Source: Isoetes taiwanensis (lineage: Eukaryota; Streptophyta; Lycopodiopsida; Isoetales; Isoetaceae). From it: 64,000 nucleotides of DNA. A program made the position numbers and the translations under genes. The stretch covers positions 2,304,896 through 2,368,895 of the forward strand of contig JAJEKV010000085.1 in assembly GCA_021234155.1 (NCBI GenBank). Direction: 5' to 3'. How positions within the stretch are numbered: the stretch's first letter is position 1; every line of letters begins with the position of its first letter. Below are positions 1 through 11,699 of this stretch, one piece after another. The notes beneath the pieces were generated by a model. It saw only the letters and a list, made by a program, of their open reading frames with translations. It searched no databases and was not told the DNA's origin.

Positions 1-880
1 TTCAGGTCCACATAGTAGACAATTATTCTCTGCTTCAAAGTATCCTCACGGACCACCGGATCAATCCTCGCGACGCTCTTGGCAACCATCTTCATGTGGA
101 CCAAGATACCGGGGCGAGTAAATTAAATCAAGTTAGGGGTGTCTCCCTTATAAGAGGCCCGAGCTCTCTTCTCGCGATCTCCTTTTCGAGCCTGTAGCGG
201 TAGAGGGCTCACCGCATTACTTCCATGCACCAGTGCACGTCTGCTCGGCATGATAGATGCGGTGGGATTGAAATTGTGTTCGCCGCGTAACATACCGCAA
301 CAAAGGGGCATGGTAACAAAAGAGGCATCGGTAAATGGTTTTAACAAGCGGTGCGAACAATCCGGTTGTGGTAGGCAAATGGTGCAAAATGTGCCATTTG
401 CAGACCGAAGTCCAGTGCATAAGCACATGGGGCGGTTCGTATGCCTTTCCATGCGTTTGGTTCGGGAGGCCTCACCAGTCAAACCCCTCCCCTTCCCAAT
501 ATTCGAGGAAGATAAGTTGGAAGGAGAGTGGCTCGAGGCGGGTGGAGGCACTGACTTTCGAGGGAAGTGCACTACGTAACATAACACAACGCCGACTACC
601 CATACATATGTGACTGTCCTTTGCTTAGTCGTCTGGTTTTAAAAAGCGGGCAGAACCCGGATGACTCAGGCGGCGCCATTTGCATCCGAGTTGGTACATA
701 AGCAAATGGAAGCAGTTCGAATGCATTTCCACTGTGTTTGGTCCGAAGGCCTCCACCGGTCGAGCCCTCCCCTTCCAAATATTCGCGGAAGATGGTTGGA
801 AGGAGAGTGGCTCTAATCCAGGCACTACGATTTGTGGAAGAATACATATGCGAATGACTCCATTAGTGTTAATGGATGGG
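1..880. other. No recognisable gene
   Basis: Short overlapping ORFs occur on both strands, but none shows a domain or motif that I recognise. Two stretches near 480-540 and 755-810 resemble each other (both contain a CCCTCCCCTTCC...ATATTCG...GAAGAT pattern), so this is probably an old internal duplication in repeat-derived DNA. Confidence 0.5.
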
Positions 881-1230
881 CCTTGAATAAAAATGCGCCA
901 TGGCACCATTTTAACAACAAGTCCCAAATGTATTCTAATAAACATCAAATGCGCCATGGCCATTTACTTAACAACAAAGGCCCTATGGTAAGCTAATAGA
1001 CATCAAATGGCCATGCCAAGCCATTTGACAACTTAACAAACCCTATGGTAAGCTAATAGACATCAAATGGCCATGGGCCATTTTAGTAACAACTAAGACC
1101 CTAGAGTAAGCTACCGGGCATCCTAAAGTAAGCTAAGACTCCTAAAGTGCACTCGGGCATCAAATGCCATGGCCATTTTGTCAACTAAAGACCCTAAAGT
1201 GGTTACCGGGGCATCTAAATGGCCAGGTTG
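880..1230. repeat. Diverged tandem repeat, unit about 60 bp
   Basis: The segment CCCTATGGTAAGCTAATAGA occurs at 981 and again at 1041, a 60-bp period. It is followed each time by CATCAAATGGCCATG. Weaker copies with the same CATCAAATG-CCATGG core occur around 940, 1100-1160 and 1200. The core is close to a palindrome (CCATGG). Confidence 0.7.
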
Positions 1231-2050
1231 GCACCATTTAGCCCAAACAAAACAATGCAAGTAGATGACATACTGTCCCTTGAGGTCGCTTAGCGGCCCT
1301 GTCTCCACGATACGAGGAGCTCGAATTGTCGATTTCCATTTCGGCTTTTGAATTTGGTCTGAAAACTGGTGTGTATCTAGATGTGTTGAGGCTGAGCGTG
1401 GGGAAATGGCCCGAGAAAAACACTAAAAACAAAGGACTCGAAGGGTTGCTTTAAAGGGCGCTATTTGGCGGCTACTAATTTAAGGCTAAGGTCAGGCGCT
1501 AGGAGCTGGAATCGAAAGCGAAAAACCGAATGAGAAGCGGAAAAAACAATTAGGCATAACAAACTTTGGTACTGCGTGTACCAACTAGGCGGCCAACTAG
1601 GACCCATGCGAATCCCGCCCATGCCATGCCCGTGAAGTGGCTGTCGTGTCCCATGCCGCCCATGCGGCCATGCGCGTGGTCCGGCCCATGCCCATACAAT
1701 TTGAATTTTGAAATTGAATATTTCCCGCCCTAACCTTTGCCGCCCAAATTTGAACATAAAATTCAAAATTCCGCCCCCCCCAATTAACATAAAAGTCAAA
1801 ATTCCACCCGTAAATTGAAATTTGGCGCCCACACATCCCAAATTTGAATCGTAAAGCTTTTAAAATTGTACTTTGCATTTAAAGCTCCCTCTTTGTCACC
1901 GCCGTGCTCCCCTTAATGCGACCATGCCACGATTTTGAACGTTTTTTTCATGCGGTTCGAGCGCTTCGAATCCGCTGTTAGTCTCGGTTGCCCCGCTTCG
2001 CATAAAGGCGCTTCTTTTCTTAGGCGCCTAGGCAGAAACTTTGCAAGGCG
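1231..2050. other. Gene-free stretch
   Basis: No convincing coding signal. It contains AT-rich segments with repeated AATTTGAA and AAAATTCAAA words near 1680-1860. This resembles decayed LTR or intergenic repeat DNA, but I can assign no family. Confidence 0.4.
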
Positions 2051-2067
2051 CATGCGTCTTTGTCGAG

Positions 2068-2195
2068 CGCTTTCTTCTTAGCTCCGAAATCCGGTGATTC
2101 TTGGCTTTCTTCTTGGCGAATCTTCTTCTTGGCGCTTTCTTCTTGGCGAATCCTTCTTGGCGCTTTCTTCTTGGCGAACTCTTCTTGGCTCCATT
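2068..2195. repeat. Minisatellite, TTCTTGGCG-based
   Basis: The words CTTCTTGGCGAATC and CTTTCTTCTTGGCG alternate at least five times. The open frames across it on both strands result from the repeat and are not genes. Confidence 0.75.
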
Positions 2196-2199
2196 CTTT

Positions 2200-2930
2200 T
2201 GCGAATATATCTATCTTTGGGATCAGCTTGATTTTCTGTTCCATCTTTGCTCGGGACATACCACTATGGATCTATCTAATATCAAGTAAGTCCCTTTGTT
2301 TTACGGTATGAATTACGTTCTATTCTTTGCCATGTGTATAAGCGTGTTCAAATCTTGATATGAATCTTTGCTAGGAAACTAAGAACCTTGGTTTCAATTG
2401 CAAAGTTGGCATGGGGTGCCCATGTTATGCATGCTCTTATTGACACTGACAATGGGAGCAAGAATGCATAACATAGGCACCTCGCGTGTAGATTTTGTGA
2501 TGGAGCTAAGCCAAATCGCCCCCATGTGACCAACTTGGATCAAATGGCGCCATGGCGCCATTCTATTCAAATACACCCTTAAAATGGTGTGTTGGTCTTA
2601 ATGGTGCCATAAGCCATTCGGATTGAAAATGGTTTACGGCTGAAATGTAAATTTGAAGCCAAATGGAGCCATGGCCATTTGGTGAAAATGGTGCACTTGG
2701 ATCAAATGGCCATGCGCCATTTGTTCCCAAAGTCACACCTATGAATGTGCCATAGGTGTGAATTTGGATCAAATGGCGCCATGATCAAAGCCATTTGATC
2801 AAAGATACCGTTTAATCAAATAACAAATTTAGACCAAAATTTATTCTTTTTGTACTAAATGGCACCATTTTTAAGCTTATTTATTGCTTATTTTTTCGTC
2901 TATTTCATATGTTCTAAAAAGTGTAGCCTT
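2200..2930. other. Gene-free stretch with AAATGGCGCCATGG words
   Basis: The palindromic word GGCGCCATGGCGCC and relatives such as CAAATGGCGCCATGG recur at about 2540, 2665, 2705 and 2770. The same CATCAAATGGCCATGG type of core is found at 880-1230, so both blocks probably derive from one repeat family. Confidence 0.5.
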
Positions 2931-2932
2931 GC

Positions 2933-3185
2933 TTGAATGAAGCAGGTTCAATTTTCCCCTGTACAACCTATTTCCCGGAAGGACAATTGTTGCGGGGACA
3001 TATTTTGAATAGAACCACTCTTCATGGGAAGGAAATAGATCCTTCAAATGTAGCTATTGAGGTCCGGGTCAGTGATCCCATCGCCAAACTTCCGGTCCCT
3101 AGCGGAGGCGGGATAACATTGGTGAAGCGGTAGGCACATTCATTCGGTGGCCTAAGAGGGATGTAAAATAAAATGAGTGCCCCTC
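2933..3185 (+). pseudogene. CACTA (En/Spm)-like transposon protein remnant
   Basis: The open frame here contains GKEIDPSNVAIEVRVSDP, and in an overlapping frame GEAVGTFIRWPKRDVK. The latter matches the 'G..(L/V)G.FI.WP.RDV' block that I know from the C-terminal region of plant CACTA/En-Spm-associated proteins. What is seen is the pattern of spaced residues; the family call is from memory. The two halves are not in one frame, so this is a broken copy. No CACTA termini (CACTACAA) were found nearby. It may have been part of the same decayed gene as the stretch at 4.0-6.5 kb. Confidence 0.4.
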
Positions 3186-3286
3186 AAGTGAAGAATCGTC
3201 TTGAGATCCTCAATTTGCCCTCTTGGAGAGGATTCATCTAGTAGTACACCATCATCATTGTATATTTTTGGGACATTCGGTTTCCT

Positions 3287-3508
3287 TTGCTCCTTTGTGG
3301 TGAACCAAGCAACACGACAACAAATGAAGAAGGCGAGATCATAGAGGAGATTGGAGGTCATGAGAATCTATTTTGCCGTCTTGGTCTCATGTTGTTTAAG
3401 CACGAAGATGAGGCAGTCTACTACTCGGAAACAGATCTACTAGGTTTGCCATGCTACATTCTTCATTCTGCATTGGATCTAAATATTGGGGCCGAATATA
3501 GTCTTTAG
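3287..3508 (+). pseudogene. Unrecognised ORF fragment, 73 aa
   Basis: An open frame with a biased, protein-like composition (EGEIIEEIGGHENLFCRLGL near residues 16-35). I do not recognise the family. It lies on the same strand and in line with the CACTA-like piece upstream and the GHTHGDID piece downstream, so it may be another exon or fragment of the same decayed gene. Confidence 0.3.
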
Positions 3509-4000
3509 TGATCCTCGGGGATGCTATAGGCGATGAGTTCTTGGGTGTAGGGCAAAGTATCTTTGGTGGGTATCAAAAGCATGCGTCAGGGACAAATCTT
3601 CAAAGCACTCATATAGCACCCCATATGCTTGTTTAGGGATTATTCTTGGTACTAGCAAATGGTAATTAGGTAATCAATAGAAATATGTACTAGGCTCAAT
3701 GAATGACAAGTGGAATACTATGATAGAATAGTACATCTAGGGTGCTGATCTAAGTCTTTTGAGGGGCATAGCATACTTTTGCCTGTATCAAAATCCCGGG
3801 CTTTCGATTGGGTAACATAATAGATCAACGGGGAAACCAAAATATCAGGTCATGTCATGCTTGTCTTTGAGAGGCCTATAGCTACAGATCTAGTAACACA
3901 GGGGAGACCCATGATGTTTTGCTTCATGATGGTAGGATAGTTTCACAACATTTACAAGCTCGAGCTGCTCTCGAGCAGGGATGACTTAGAAGTTGAGTGC
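3509..4000. other. Gene-free stretch
   Basis: No ORF or repeat that I can support. The base composition resembles the flanking decayed gene region. Confidence 0.4.
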
Positions 4001-4345
4001 TTGGAAGGCGATGTTGAGAAGCAATTCAAGAGGAAAAAGAAATATACATATGTGAAGAGGGTCAGGGGAGGGAAACCAAAGGGGATAGCAAGGAGGAGAG
4101 GATGTGCTTCCAAGTCAATCAAGAGTGCTCTAAAATCAACATCTTTGCAAGGGCGAATGTGTCAAAAAAGCTGGCGAGAGCAAGTATATGCCTTAAGAAA
4201 AGAATTTTATTCTCAATCAAGCGGTGCGGGGATTACGCTTGTTTTTGATGTGTTGAGTGTAACTTATCTTGCCCGGGCGGTCGGGCCGAAAGTAGTGGTC
4301 TCACAGGTGGAGTCTTTTGTCGGTCGCATGGTGGCGTGGCTTTAG
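4001..4345 (+). pseudogene. Basic-region ORF fragment, 114 aa
   Basis: The N-terminal part is very basic (KRKKKYTYVKRVRGGKPKG and RRRG within the first 50 residues), as in nuclear or nucleic-acid-binding proteins. The rest has no recognised domain. It sits upstream of, and on the same strand as, the GHTHGDIDALF region, and may be the N-terminal part of that gene. The assignment is positional inference only. Confidence 0.3.
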
Positions 4346-4891
4346 GAGTTGCTCGGTCTCGTTTTATAGTTGGAGGAAGAGGTTGAGTTAGGTGGAAAGC
4401 AGGCGGAGCATGGTATCTGAGGCTCTAAGAAGCCTAGATCTGTGACACTAGCTTCTGAGAAAGTGTGCTTGATACCTTCATTAGTGAGAATGCTGGGAGA
4501 GCATTCCACATAGAACAAAAAGGAAAGGATGATATAAGGGAGAATGTTAGCAAACTTCCTTCCATTCTTAATAAAGAAGAGCATACATAAGGAAGTGGGT
4601 GCCGTGGTGGAAGAAATTGGCGGGGAAAAGAGTGTAACCTTGCCCTCTTTTTACAATATTTGGAAGAAGGGTTTCAGGGCGTCGGCATAGCAAAAATCTG
4701 ACATTCTCAAGTGTAACATATATGTAGTCATCAAGCGAAAGTGGAAAGAACAAAAGATACAAAGGGAGAGGCGTAACCTTTCAATTCAGCGGCGGGCACA
4801 TATGTTGGAACAACGCGTTCTGTAGGAGTCAATATTGGCATTGGCGTGCATTATCACATCGTTCGCCCGAGAAAGTCACCTTTGCATAATA

Positions 4892-5640
4892 CATGATAAG
4901 ATGGATCAGGTCAAAACACTCACACCAAAGAAGTCACCATCTCGCAAAAGTCTGTTTTGGAGAGGAGATCGCTTGAAGAAGCGACAGCGGGAGCATTGAC
5001 ACATGGTCATGGTGGGCGGGCTTATGGCCATTTCTCTCTTGATCTTTGGAAGGATGACTCAAACTTTCATGTTGGATCACTTTCTAGGATCCTACACTAT
5101 CTTGAGTTCTTGGGAAGAAGACAAGTGTGGTGATACGTGGAGGCGAACTACTGATTGCAAATTGATGCAAGCCCTAAAAGATACTCGACCAACTGCGGCA
5201 TAAGCTAGCCACGGACACAAGAGAAGATGCCTTCATCTTCTAGTGCCAACAGAAGGCTTCAATCCTCTTCCTCGAAATCTCTACTACAGTTGGATAATGC
5301 ATCGGGTCAAAATAAAAATAGATATGTGTTCTCCTACCTCTCTTATTTGACATGGCTTAAGGTATTGATGAGATTCAGGTTGGCTTCATGATGGTTGGGC
5401 ATACTCATGGCGATATTGATGCATTGTTTGGGAACTTTTCGGCGTTAATGAGTTCATCGGATGCTCTAACTTTGCACGAGTTGCTTTACTTGTTTAGCAA
5501 GTGCAATGCAAAGTCTCTGTTCCATATTTTGTGGATGAAGTTCAGTTGGAAAGGCTTTGTCAAGGGATATATCCACGATAAAGGCCAACGTCTAACGAGC
5601 CATCTGGAGACCCATTGCTATTCGATTTAAAATGGATGGG
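4892..5640 (+). pseudogene. DUF7869-like protein, decayed
   Basis: Three motifs in plus-strand frames fit one family: HDKMDQVKT at 4892, LTHGHGGRAYGHFSLDLW near 4979-5035, and VGHTHGDIDALFGNFSALM from 5394. The pattern HDKMDH.KT ... GHG...AH..LD ... VGHTHEDIDALF is one I associate with the DUF7869 proteins common in plant, algal and animal genomes, often as repeats linked to mobile DNA. The family number is from memory. The motifs are in order, but not in one open frame, and a stop follows the first block, so this copy is a pseudogene. The 80-aa frame at 5388-5630 is the longest open part. Confidence 0.5.
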
Positions 5641-5892
5641 AAATGGCCCATTATGCAATATAAAGATCGGCCAACCCATAAAAGTGGATTCGAGAAAAAG
5701 GAATAAGAATGTGGAAGGAGGATGAAAATGGTGAGCCAGCGTTACCAGCGGGGGTGCCTAAAAATATCCCTCAAGGAAGACATTGAAAGATCTCCACGGC
5801 TGGACGGCATCGACACAAGTACATAGCATTATGGAATTCCTTCGCAAAAATCAAGAAGATAAGCGTGTTGCCACGGCGATTACAAAGCAACT

Positions 5893-6455
5893 ATGGATTC
5901 TTTGGGCGAGATTCTTGTGTGTTTGGAAGATGTATCTCGGGGCGACCTCAAAATGATAACTTTTGGTTGCGTACAAGGCAAGAACCTCTACAAGTGCATT
6001 TACTCGGTCGATGAAGCATTTGTGCTTGTAAGACCTTTGCCTACGTATTGTGGCCAGCAGATGGGCGTTCAGTGTTGCCTATGGATGAGTTCGATCCTCA
6101 TGCACATGTTACGAAAGGTATATTTGTTTTAGTCCGACCTGAAGACAATGAAACTCCAACGTGGTTGGGCTTTACAGAAGAAGATGCCATCCTAGATCCA
6201 GAGTCTACCAATTATGGTCACATTTATGTATCATGGTGGATGCCTGTTGGTCGTGACTATACAGGTTGCTTAACTAAACGTTGGCGACCCAATCCATCAG
6301 ATCCATCAAGGTATGAGAAGTTAGATGTCATATATTATGCATGGGATGCAAATGGCAAAAGTCCGAAGACTCTTCAGATTCCAAAATACATTGTTGACAT
6401 GTGGGGGGACATAGCATTAGTTAAAAGCTCTCAATCTCAGTCATGTTCTCGATAA
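5893..6455 (+). pseudogene. C-terminal part of the DUF7869-like gene
   Basis: Two overlapping frames. The first 79-aa frame begins MDSLGEILVCLEDVSRGDLK. The second, ending at 6455, contains GIFVLVRPEDNETPTWLGF, then LDPESTNYGHIYVSWWMPVG and a later IPKYIVDMWGDIALV. The 'F.LVRP....P.WLG....ILDP.S.NY..I.V.WW.P.G' spacing resembles a small beta-rich reader-like domain found at the C-terminus of such proteins, but I cannot name it. It lies on the same strand as, and about 260 bp after, the GHTHGDID region. A stop closes the frame at 6453-6455. Confidence 0.4.
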
Positions 6456-6966
6456 TTATGTATGTAATTTCTTTTGCTATAATACTTAAGCATTTTGGAC
6501 AATTAATACATTGTCGATACATCAATTAGCTTTCATTATGCTTATACTAACATCCTTACATCTTTTATAATAGGTGTTTAATACACATCATTACATCTGA
6601 TGCACACATTATTGATGGCATACATATAATTTAGATGCACATATTATTGATGGCATTATAGTCGATGATTCACTCATCTTCAATCCCTGCTAACGTGATC
6701 GCATTCAGCTCATAGGCACGACGTTCAGGAAGCCAAAGAAGATGGATCACAACACGAGTAAGGCCAGGGCAATGACACTCAGGACCATCAGCTTTGGATT
6801 GCAAGTAGGGATCAGCTTAACTGTTTTATGTATGCTTAGAACAATATCATTGTAGCTCATGGAGCAAAGAATGGTCTCAAACCGATCTTCATACTCATAG
6901 ATATTATAAGCCATGGGAGATGAATGACTTCTACCCTTAGAATGGGCTGCTTTTATAGTCGTTGTA
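6456..6966. other. AT-rich gene-free stretch
   Basis: Contains a short near-tandem duplication (ATTATTGATGGCAT.. at about 6611 and 6647). The 81-aa minus-strand frame at 6747-6992 has no recognised motif. Confidence 0.4.
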
Positions 6967-7087
6967 GAATTATTGGTATAATACTTCAGCATTATTGGTA
7001 TTATACGTGAGCATTATTGGTATTATACCTCAGCATTATTGGTATTATACTTCAACATTATTGGTATTATACTTCAACATTATTGGA
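6967..7087. repeat. 22-bp tandem repeat
   Basis: The unit CATTATTGGTATTATACTTCAA repeats about five times with small changes. There are no spacers between units, so it is a simple satellite. Confidence 0.9.
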
Positions 7088-7134
7088 TTCGTAGCTATAA
7101 ATTCTTTTACCTTGCTTTCACTTCTCACTTTTCA

Positions 7135-7680
7135 CCTTGCTACTTGATCTTGATCCTTGCTTCTTGCTCCTTCATCTTCCTTGTTCCTTGATCTTCTTGC
7201 TACTTGATCTTCCTTGTTCCATGATCTTCTTGCTACTTGATGTTCGCTTCTTGCTCTGATTGATCTTGATCCTTGTTCGGAATCCTTGCTACTTCATTCC
7301 CGTGCTCCTTGCTACTTGATCTTGTTCCTTGCTCTTGATCTTGCTACTTGATCTTGTTCCTTGCTACTTGATCTTGATCCTTGCTTCTTGCTCCTTGATC
7401 TTCCTTGTTCCTTGATCTTCTTGCTACTTGATCTTGTTCCTTGCTCTTGATCTTGCTACTTGATCTTGTTCCTTGCTACTTGATCTTGATCCTTGCTTCT
7501 TGCTCCTTGATCTTCCTTGTTCCTTGATCTTCTTGCTACTTGATCTTCCTTGTTCATTGCATCTTGCTACTTGATCTTGATCCTTGTTCCTTGCTACTTC
7601 ATTCCCGTGCTCCTTGCTACTTGATCTTGTTGCTTGCTCTTGAACTTGCTACTTGCTGCGCTTTCAGGTGTTCCTTGCTC
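7135..7680. repeat. Minisatellite with a 112-bp higher-order period
   Basis: The basic words are CTTGCTACTTGATCTTG and CCTTGTTCCTTGATCTT. The phrase TTGCTACTTGATCTTGATCC starts at 7361 and again at 7473, giving a 112-bp higher-order unit. The pyrimidine-rich strand keeps frames open by chance. Confidence 0.85.
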
Positions 7681-8426
7681 GTCGGTGATCCTTGCTTGCT
7701 TTTGCAAATGATTGGACCCAATCCTCCATGGGCTACTCGGAAGGCACGCAAGCATGCCCGGGCATTACATGCAGCCTAGAATGGATGAGCTATGGGACCA
7801 TTTCTTGGAGTGGAGGTTGCGCCCACGGTCCCACCAAGGAGCTTACAATGGGTTGATCAACTTCATGCAGGCGATTTGATTGTGTTCATGATCGCGATGG
7901 AAATTAATCCATCGAATGTTATAGGAGACTTGCAATGAGGGAATTCTTGAACCCCCTCTTTATCACGGGCCGAGATGCTTTCTGACAATTGGGCCTCTTT
8001 TTCCGTCTTGGGATATTTAGCACACTCTACGGATGCATACATATCGAGTTCATTCATAAAGAAATTTCTAAGGGGACGGATGTATGGCCTTATTAGGGTG
8101 TACTACAAGCGAGTACTGCGGTTTTTGTGGAGTTGGGTCCGCTCTTCTTGAAGTGAGTGTCATCTGTGGAATTACTTTTTCTAATGACTAGGTACCCCAT
8201 ATGGTGGGAAGAATCGGTGGGAGGAGCATGAGCTCTTGACTCCTAACCCGGATGCATGGGTTTGACCACCATGAGCAAAGGGAAAGGGGAAGGGGAAGGG
8301 GTTAGGAACACAGGGGAAGGTTACTAGGGACATACATAGTTCATGCCGGTCTCTATTGTGTTTGGAAGTTGGTATATGATACCGTGTTATTATGTTCTCT
8401 AAATATTCATGTATGTATGATACGAG
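7681..8426. other. Gene-free flank of element A
   Basis: No supported gene. A short plus-strand stretch after 7780 reads MDELWDHFLEWRLRPRSHQG, but it has no known domain. A purine-rich run (GGGAAAGGGGAAGGGGAAGG) lies at 8278-8298, just upstream of the first LTR of element A. Confidence 0.35.
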
Positions 8427-8929
8427 TCTTAGTAGTCTGTGCCTCACAGTGCAGGGACTATTCATGCCTCTGACAGACGGACCAGGTCAAGCTCAAAGGA
8501 TCCTCAGTCGACCTACGGGTTGAGTCATCAAAGGCTCCATGAAGACCAAGCGGCGAGACCACGCTTGATCAAAGCTGTGGCCCGTCAACAAGAGGCGCCG
8601 CTTCGGACAAGTGGCGGCCCGTCCGCTTGCGTCGGTGTCGGCGTGATTCTAGGCACTTCAAGAGGCACCGCCAACATTCCTGCAAATCAGGCCTCCTTCC
8701 AAAAGTCGGCGCGAGATCGGTCGAGTGTCTATATTGGGCCCAAGGCGGTGTACTATATATATGAGTAGAGCTAGCACATGAGTTTTTTAGATGAGTTTTG
8801 AGTCTTGTCTCCTTTCAGTTTTCTCTCTATTGCGAGAGCTCATGTATTTTCATCATTGATATCAAGGAAGCTTATCATCTTTCTCTCATTTGTTCTGTTT
8901 TCTTCTTCTTCTTCTCTTCTTGCAAATCC
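8427..8929 (+). repeat. 5' LTR of element A
   Basis: About 500 bp matching 40357-40849 closely, including ATATATATGAGTAGAGCTAG and the shared end TTCTTCTTGCAAATCC. A likely TATA element lies at 8752-8762 (ACTATATATATGAG), followed by the probable R region. Confidence 0.85.
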
Positions 8930-9740
8930 AACTCTAACTCAACCTCAATATCCTCACTATACTGTTCCTGTCCAGCCAAGCACTTTCACATCTACCTTTC
9001 AGACTCTGAAACTGACTTATCCCACCTTTGGCAACACGAAAGGCAAACCGTTAGACCAAAGTGCTCAGGCCCACATGGAAGAATTTGAGGCTCTAGCTGT
9101 CCTAAATGGTCATGCGCAACCTCAACTGAAATTCCACATCTTTTCCACCACCCTGCGTGGCTCTCCTCATCAATGGCTCATGTCCAACAAAAGCCATTGG
9201 AAACAAGGCGGTCGAGAAATCGAACTGCTTTTACGTCTCATTATGGCACCACGGATGATGATCAACTTCATCTCAAGCAACTCAATGAACTTCAACAAGA
9301 GCCCACAGTGCAGGGATTTTGCGGATCGACTTCACATTACGCTAAGTAAGCTCAAGGGAGTACCCCACGAGCGATTTTGCGGTGGTTTCTCCAAGGACTT
9401 CCTCCGCTATTCGACTCATGGTGAATACTGCGTCCAAAGACTTTGGAAGCGGGCTATCGACCTGTCAATCACTTTCAAAGTCAATGTTTCCTCCAGGGCG
9501 TGGCTCTTCAAGAGCTCCCGTTCATTCCACTGTCATGGTTCCCAAGCGGTACATTCGGCCTCAACACGCTAATCCTGGTAGCGATCAAATCACGGTGCCA
9601 TATTTGCAAATACCAAGGCCATTTGGCCAATGAGTGCAACTCCACCAATGGCCCCGCCTCATTGCAAGCGATGCAACATGTGCAATCATGCCGCGGAAGA
9701 GTGCACTTCGCACTCATCCCACACCGTTCCGCTTAACAAA
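8930..9740 (+). pseudogene. Element A: gag region
   Basis: The largest frame (8805-9572, 255 aa) starts inside the LTR and runs into Gag. Two zinc knuckles of the exact form C-x2-C-x4-H-x4-C follow near 9597-9700: CHICKYQGHLANEC and CKRCNMCNHAAEEC. Such knuckles bind packaged RNA in retroelement nucleocapsids. The region is part of a broken element. Confidence 0.75.
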
Positions 9741-10734
9741 ATGGTTTATCAAGTGCAAACTACACCTCGGCAACAATCGCTTTTCTCGGCGGCCACCACT
9801 TGGTGCAGCCCACGCAACTCTATCGACAGCGGGAGCAACCACGGGGATCAACCAGCGTCCTCCTTTTTGATCCTTCTAAAAGCTCGGTGTTATCGCGTCA
9901 AGAATGGGGTCATACCACCCGCGGCGTGTCCTCAACTTCCACAAGTTGAGTGCGACTTCACGGCACAAATCCGGACCACATCGGTCCGCCTCACGGCTTA
10001 CCAACTCGGCTTGCTAATGGCAAACAAGGCCGAGACCAGTTCTTAAAAGCCACCAAGGCGCCTCGGCAATCACGCTATCAACCCAGCTCCGACAAATCAA
10101 CCTCGTTTGGATCAACAAGCCCAAGAGGAAATTTACCGGGCACTTAATCCTCGATCCGGTAGTCAAATTGGGTTGGTTTAGTTTCCCGCCGGACCAAGGC
10201 CTCCGTCCCTTGACCATTATTAGAATGGCATGCAACACCGCCTGCGGTTGACACCATTCCTCATGAGGGGCCGAAAAAAAGGTTCACTTTGCACGACTTG
10301 GAGAAGCTCATGCCACATGTCATACCCAAAAGTTCGACAAAGCATTTTAAACCTCATGCAAGCTCTTTGAAGGCCGCACCTTGGCAAATGTTCATGCCAC
10401 CACTAGAGCTCAACAAAGACAAGATACCCCTTCAACATCTCAACCTCCACGCTCTCGGGCGTATCCCAATATAGCTGGCTGAGGTTGACTTACTCAAAAA
10501 GTTCTTTGCTTCCACCCCCGCACTCCTTTTGGTGGAACCGGCGGATCCTTTTCTCATGTGCCTCTCGAACTCCAAGAGGAGCTAGCCAAGATCAAAATTC
10601 CTTTAAGCTTGGCCACCATTTTGAAACTACGTCCTGCTCTCAAGGACCGGTTACCACTCCCAAGCTGTTTTAGTTGGGGCGTGGCTACCTCTACACCCAC
10701 GGTCCATGCCGCGGTGGGTAATCGACCAAGTCAA
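9741..10734 (+). other. Element A: gag-protease spacer
   Basis: About 1 kb within element A with no motif that I can name. It lies between the second zinc knuckle and the protease core. Confidence 0.4.
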
Positions 10735-11230
10735 CCATGTTCAAATAGATGGAGGTAGCGCAGTCAATCTCATCACGGATAAACTCGCCAAACAAATGGG
10801 CATCACACAACTCTTTTCGTGCCCCATATGACATCAAATTGGCTAATGGCCATATCACGCGACCTCAAGGCGTCACACCTATTCTTCACATCAACATTGG
10901 TGATCTCCGCTTCCCCATGGAATTTGGGTTTGGAAAAGGCTGGCGAAGATCCGGTGACTATGAAATCTTTGGTCGGCGAGACCTTTTCTCCGCCAGGCAA
11001 AGAGTATCCATTCTTGGGCCACGGACCGGTTAGTCATCACCGATGGTCATCTCAATGCCACCATGGACTTGCAAGCAGGCGGGGATCATTTACGTTGACA
11101 ATCACGGAACCCTCTCTCGGACCGCATTCTGAAGAAGCTCGAATATTTATCAAGTTCGGGCTCCACTGCGAGTGCGCCTCGTCATCCTACCCGAATATCT
11201 TTGATCCTTGGGGAGAATGACTCTTGATCG
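10735..11230 (+). pseudogene. Element A: protease region
   Basis: HVQIDGGSAVNLITDKL near 10736 fits the retropepsin active-site region (hydrophobic-D-G/T-G-S followed by a hydrophobic helix), as in Tat/Athila-type polyproteins. It is in the expected place between Gag and RT. It is part of a broken element. Confidence 0.65.
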
Positions 11231-11699
11231 GGACCCGCTGTGGGCTGCTTTGCTTGACCCTACCGGCTCCTTGCAATCGAATCAGCGTTGATCACTTTTG
11301 AATCTTTTGCACCTCCGCAACTCTGTTGATGTACCATTTGTCATGAAGCAACCTCTGTTTGGATGGCCCGAGCAACCCCTCTTTTTCACCGCCAAAAGTG
11401 CCCGCATCCGGTTATGCTCCAACCTCCTGCACACATTGTCGGGATAAAGTCATACCCCATATTCCGGACTCGAAAGTCGAAATTGTGGGCGTCGGCAACA
11501 ATCAACTTTGTCGCATTAAGCCGCCAATTTTCCGGCTCCTTATGTCGTGAGGGGCCGTCAAGCTATTCAAAAATTCAAACACATTTTACGCTGGGTTACA
11601 AAGATCTTCGGGGAATCAACAAAAGCTTGGGGGAACTCACCATTCCTACCAAATCGATGCGACCCGATTAGCAGCAGCCGATACCGGCTCAACCCTAAT

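Noticed and set aside
6967-7087. CRISPR-like array
   Set aside because: Units are directly joined without unique spacers, and the context is a plant-type nuclear genome.
7540-7779. 79-aa frame as a gene
   Set aside because: Lies mostly within the 112-bp minisatellite; the Leu/Cys-rich sequence follows from the repeat.
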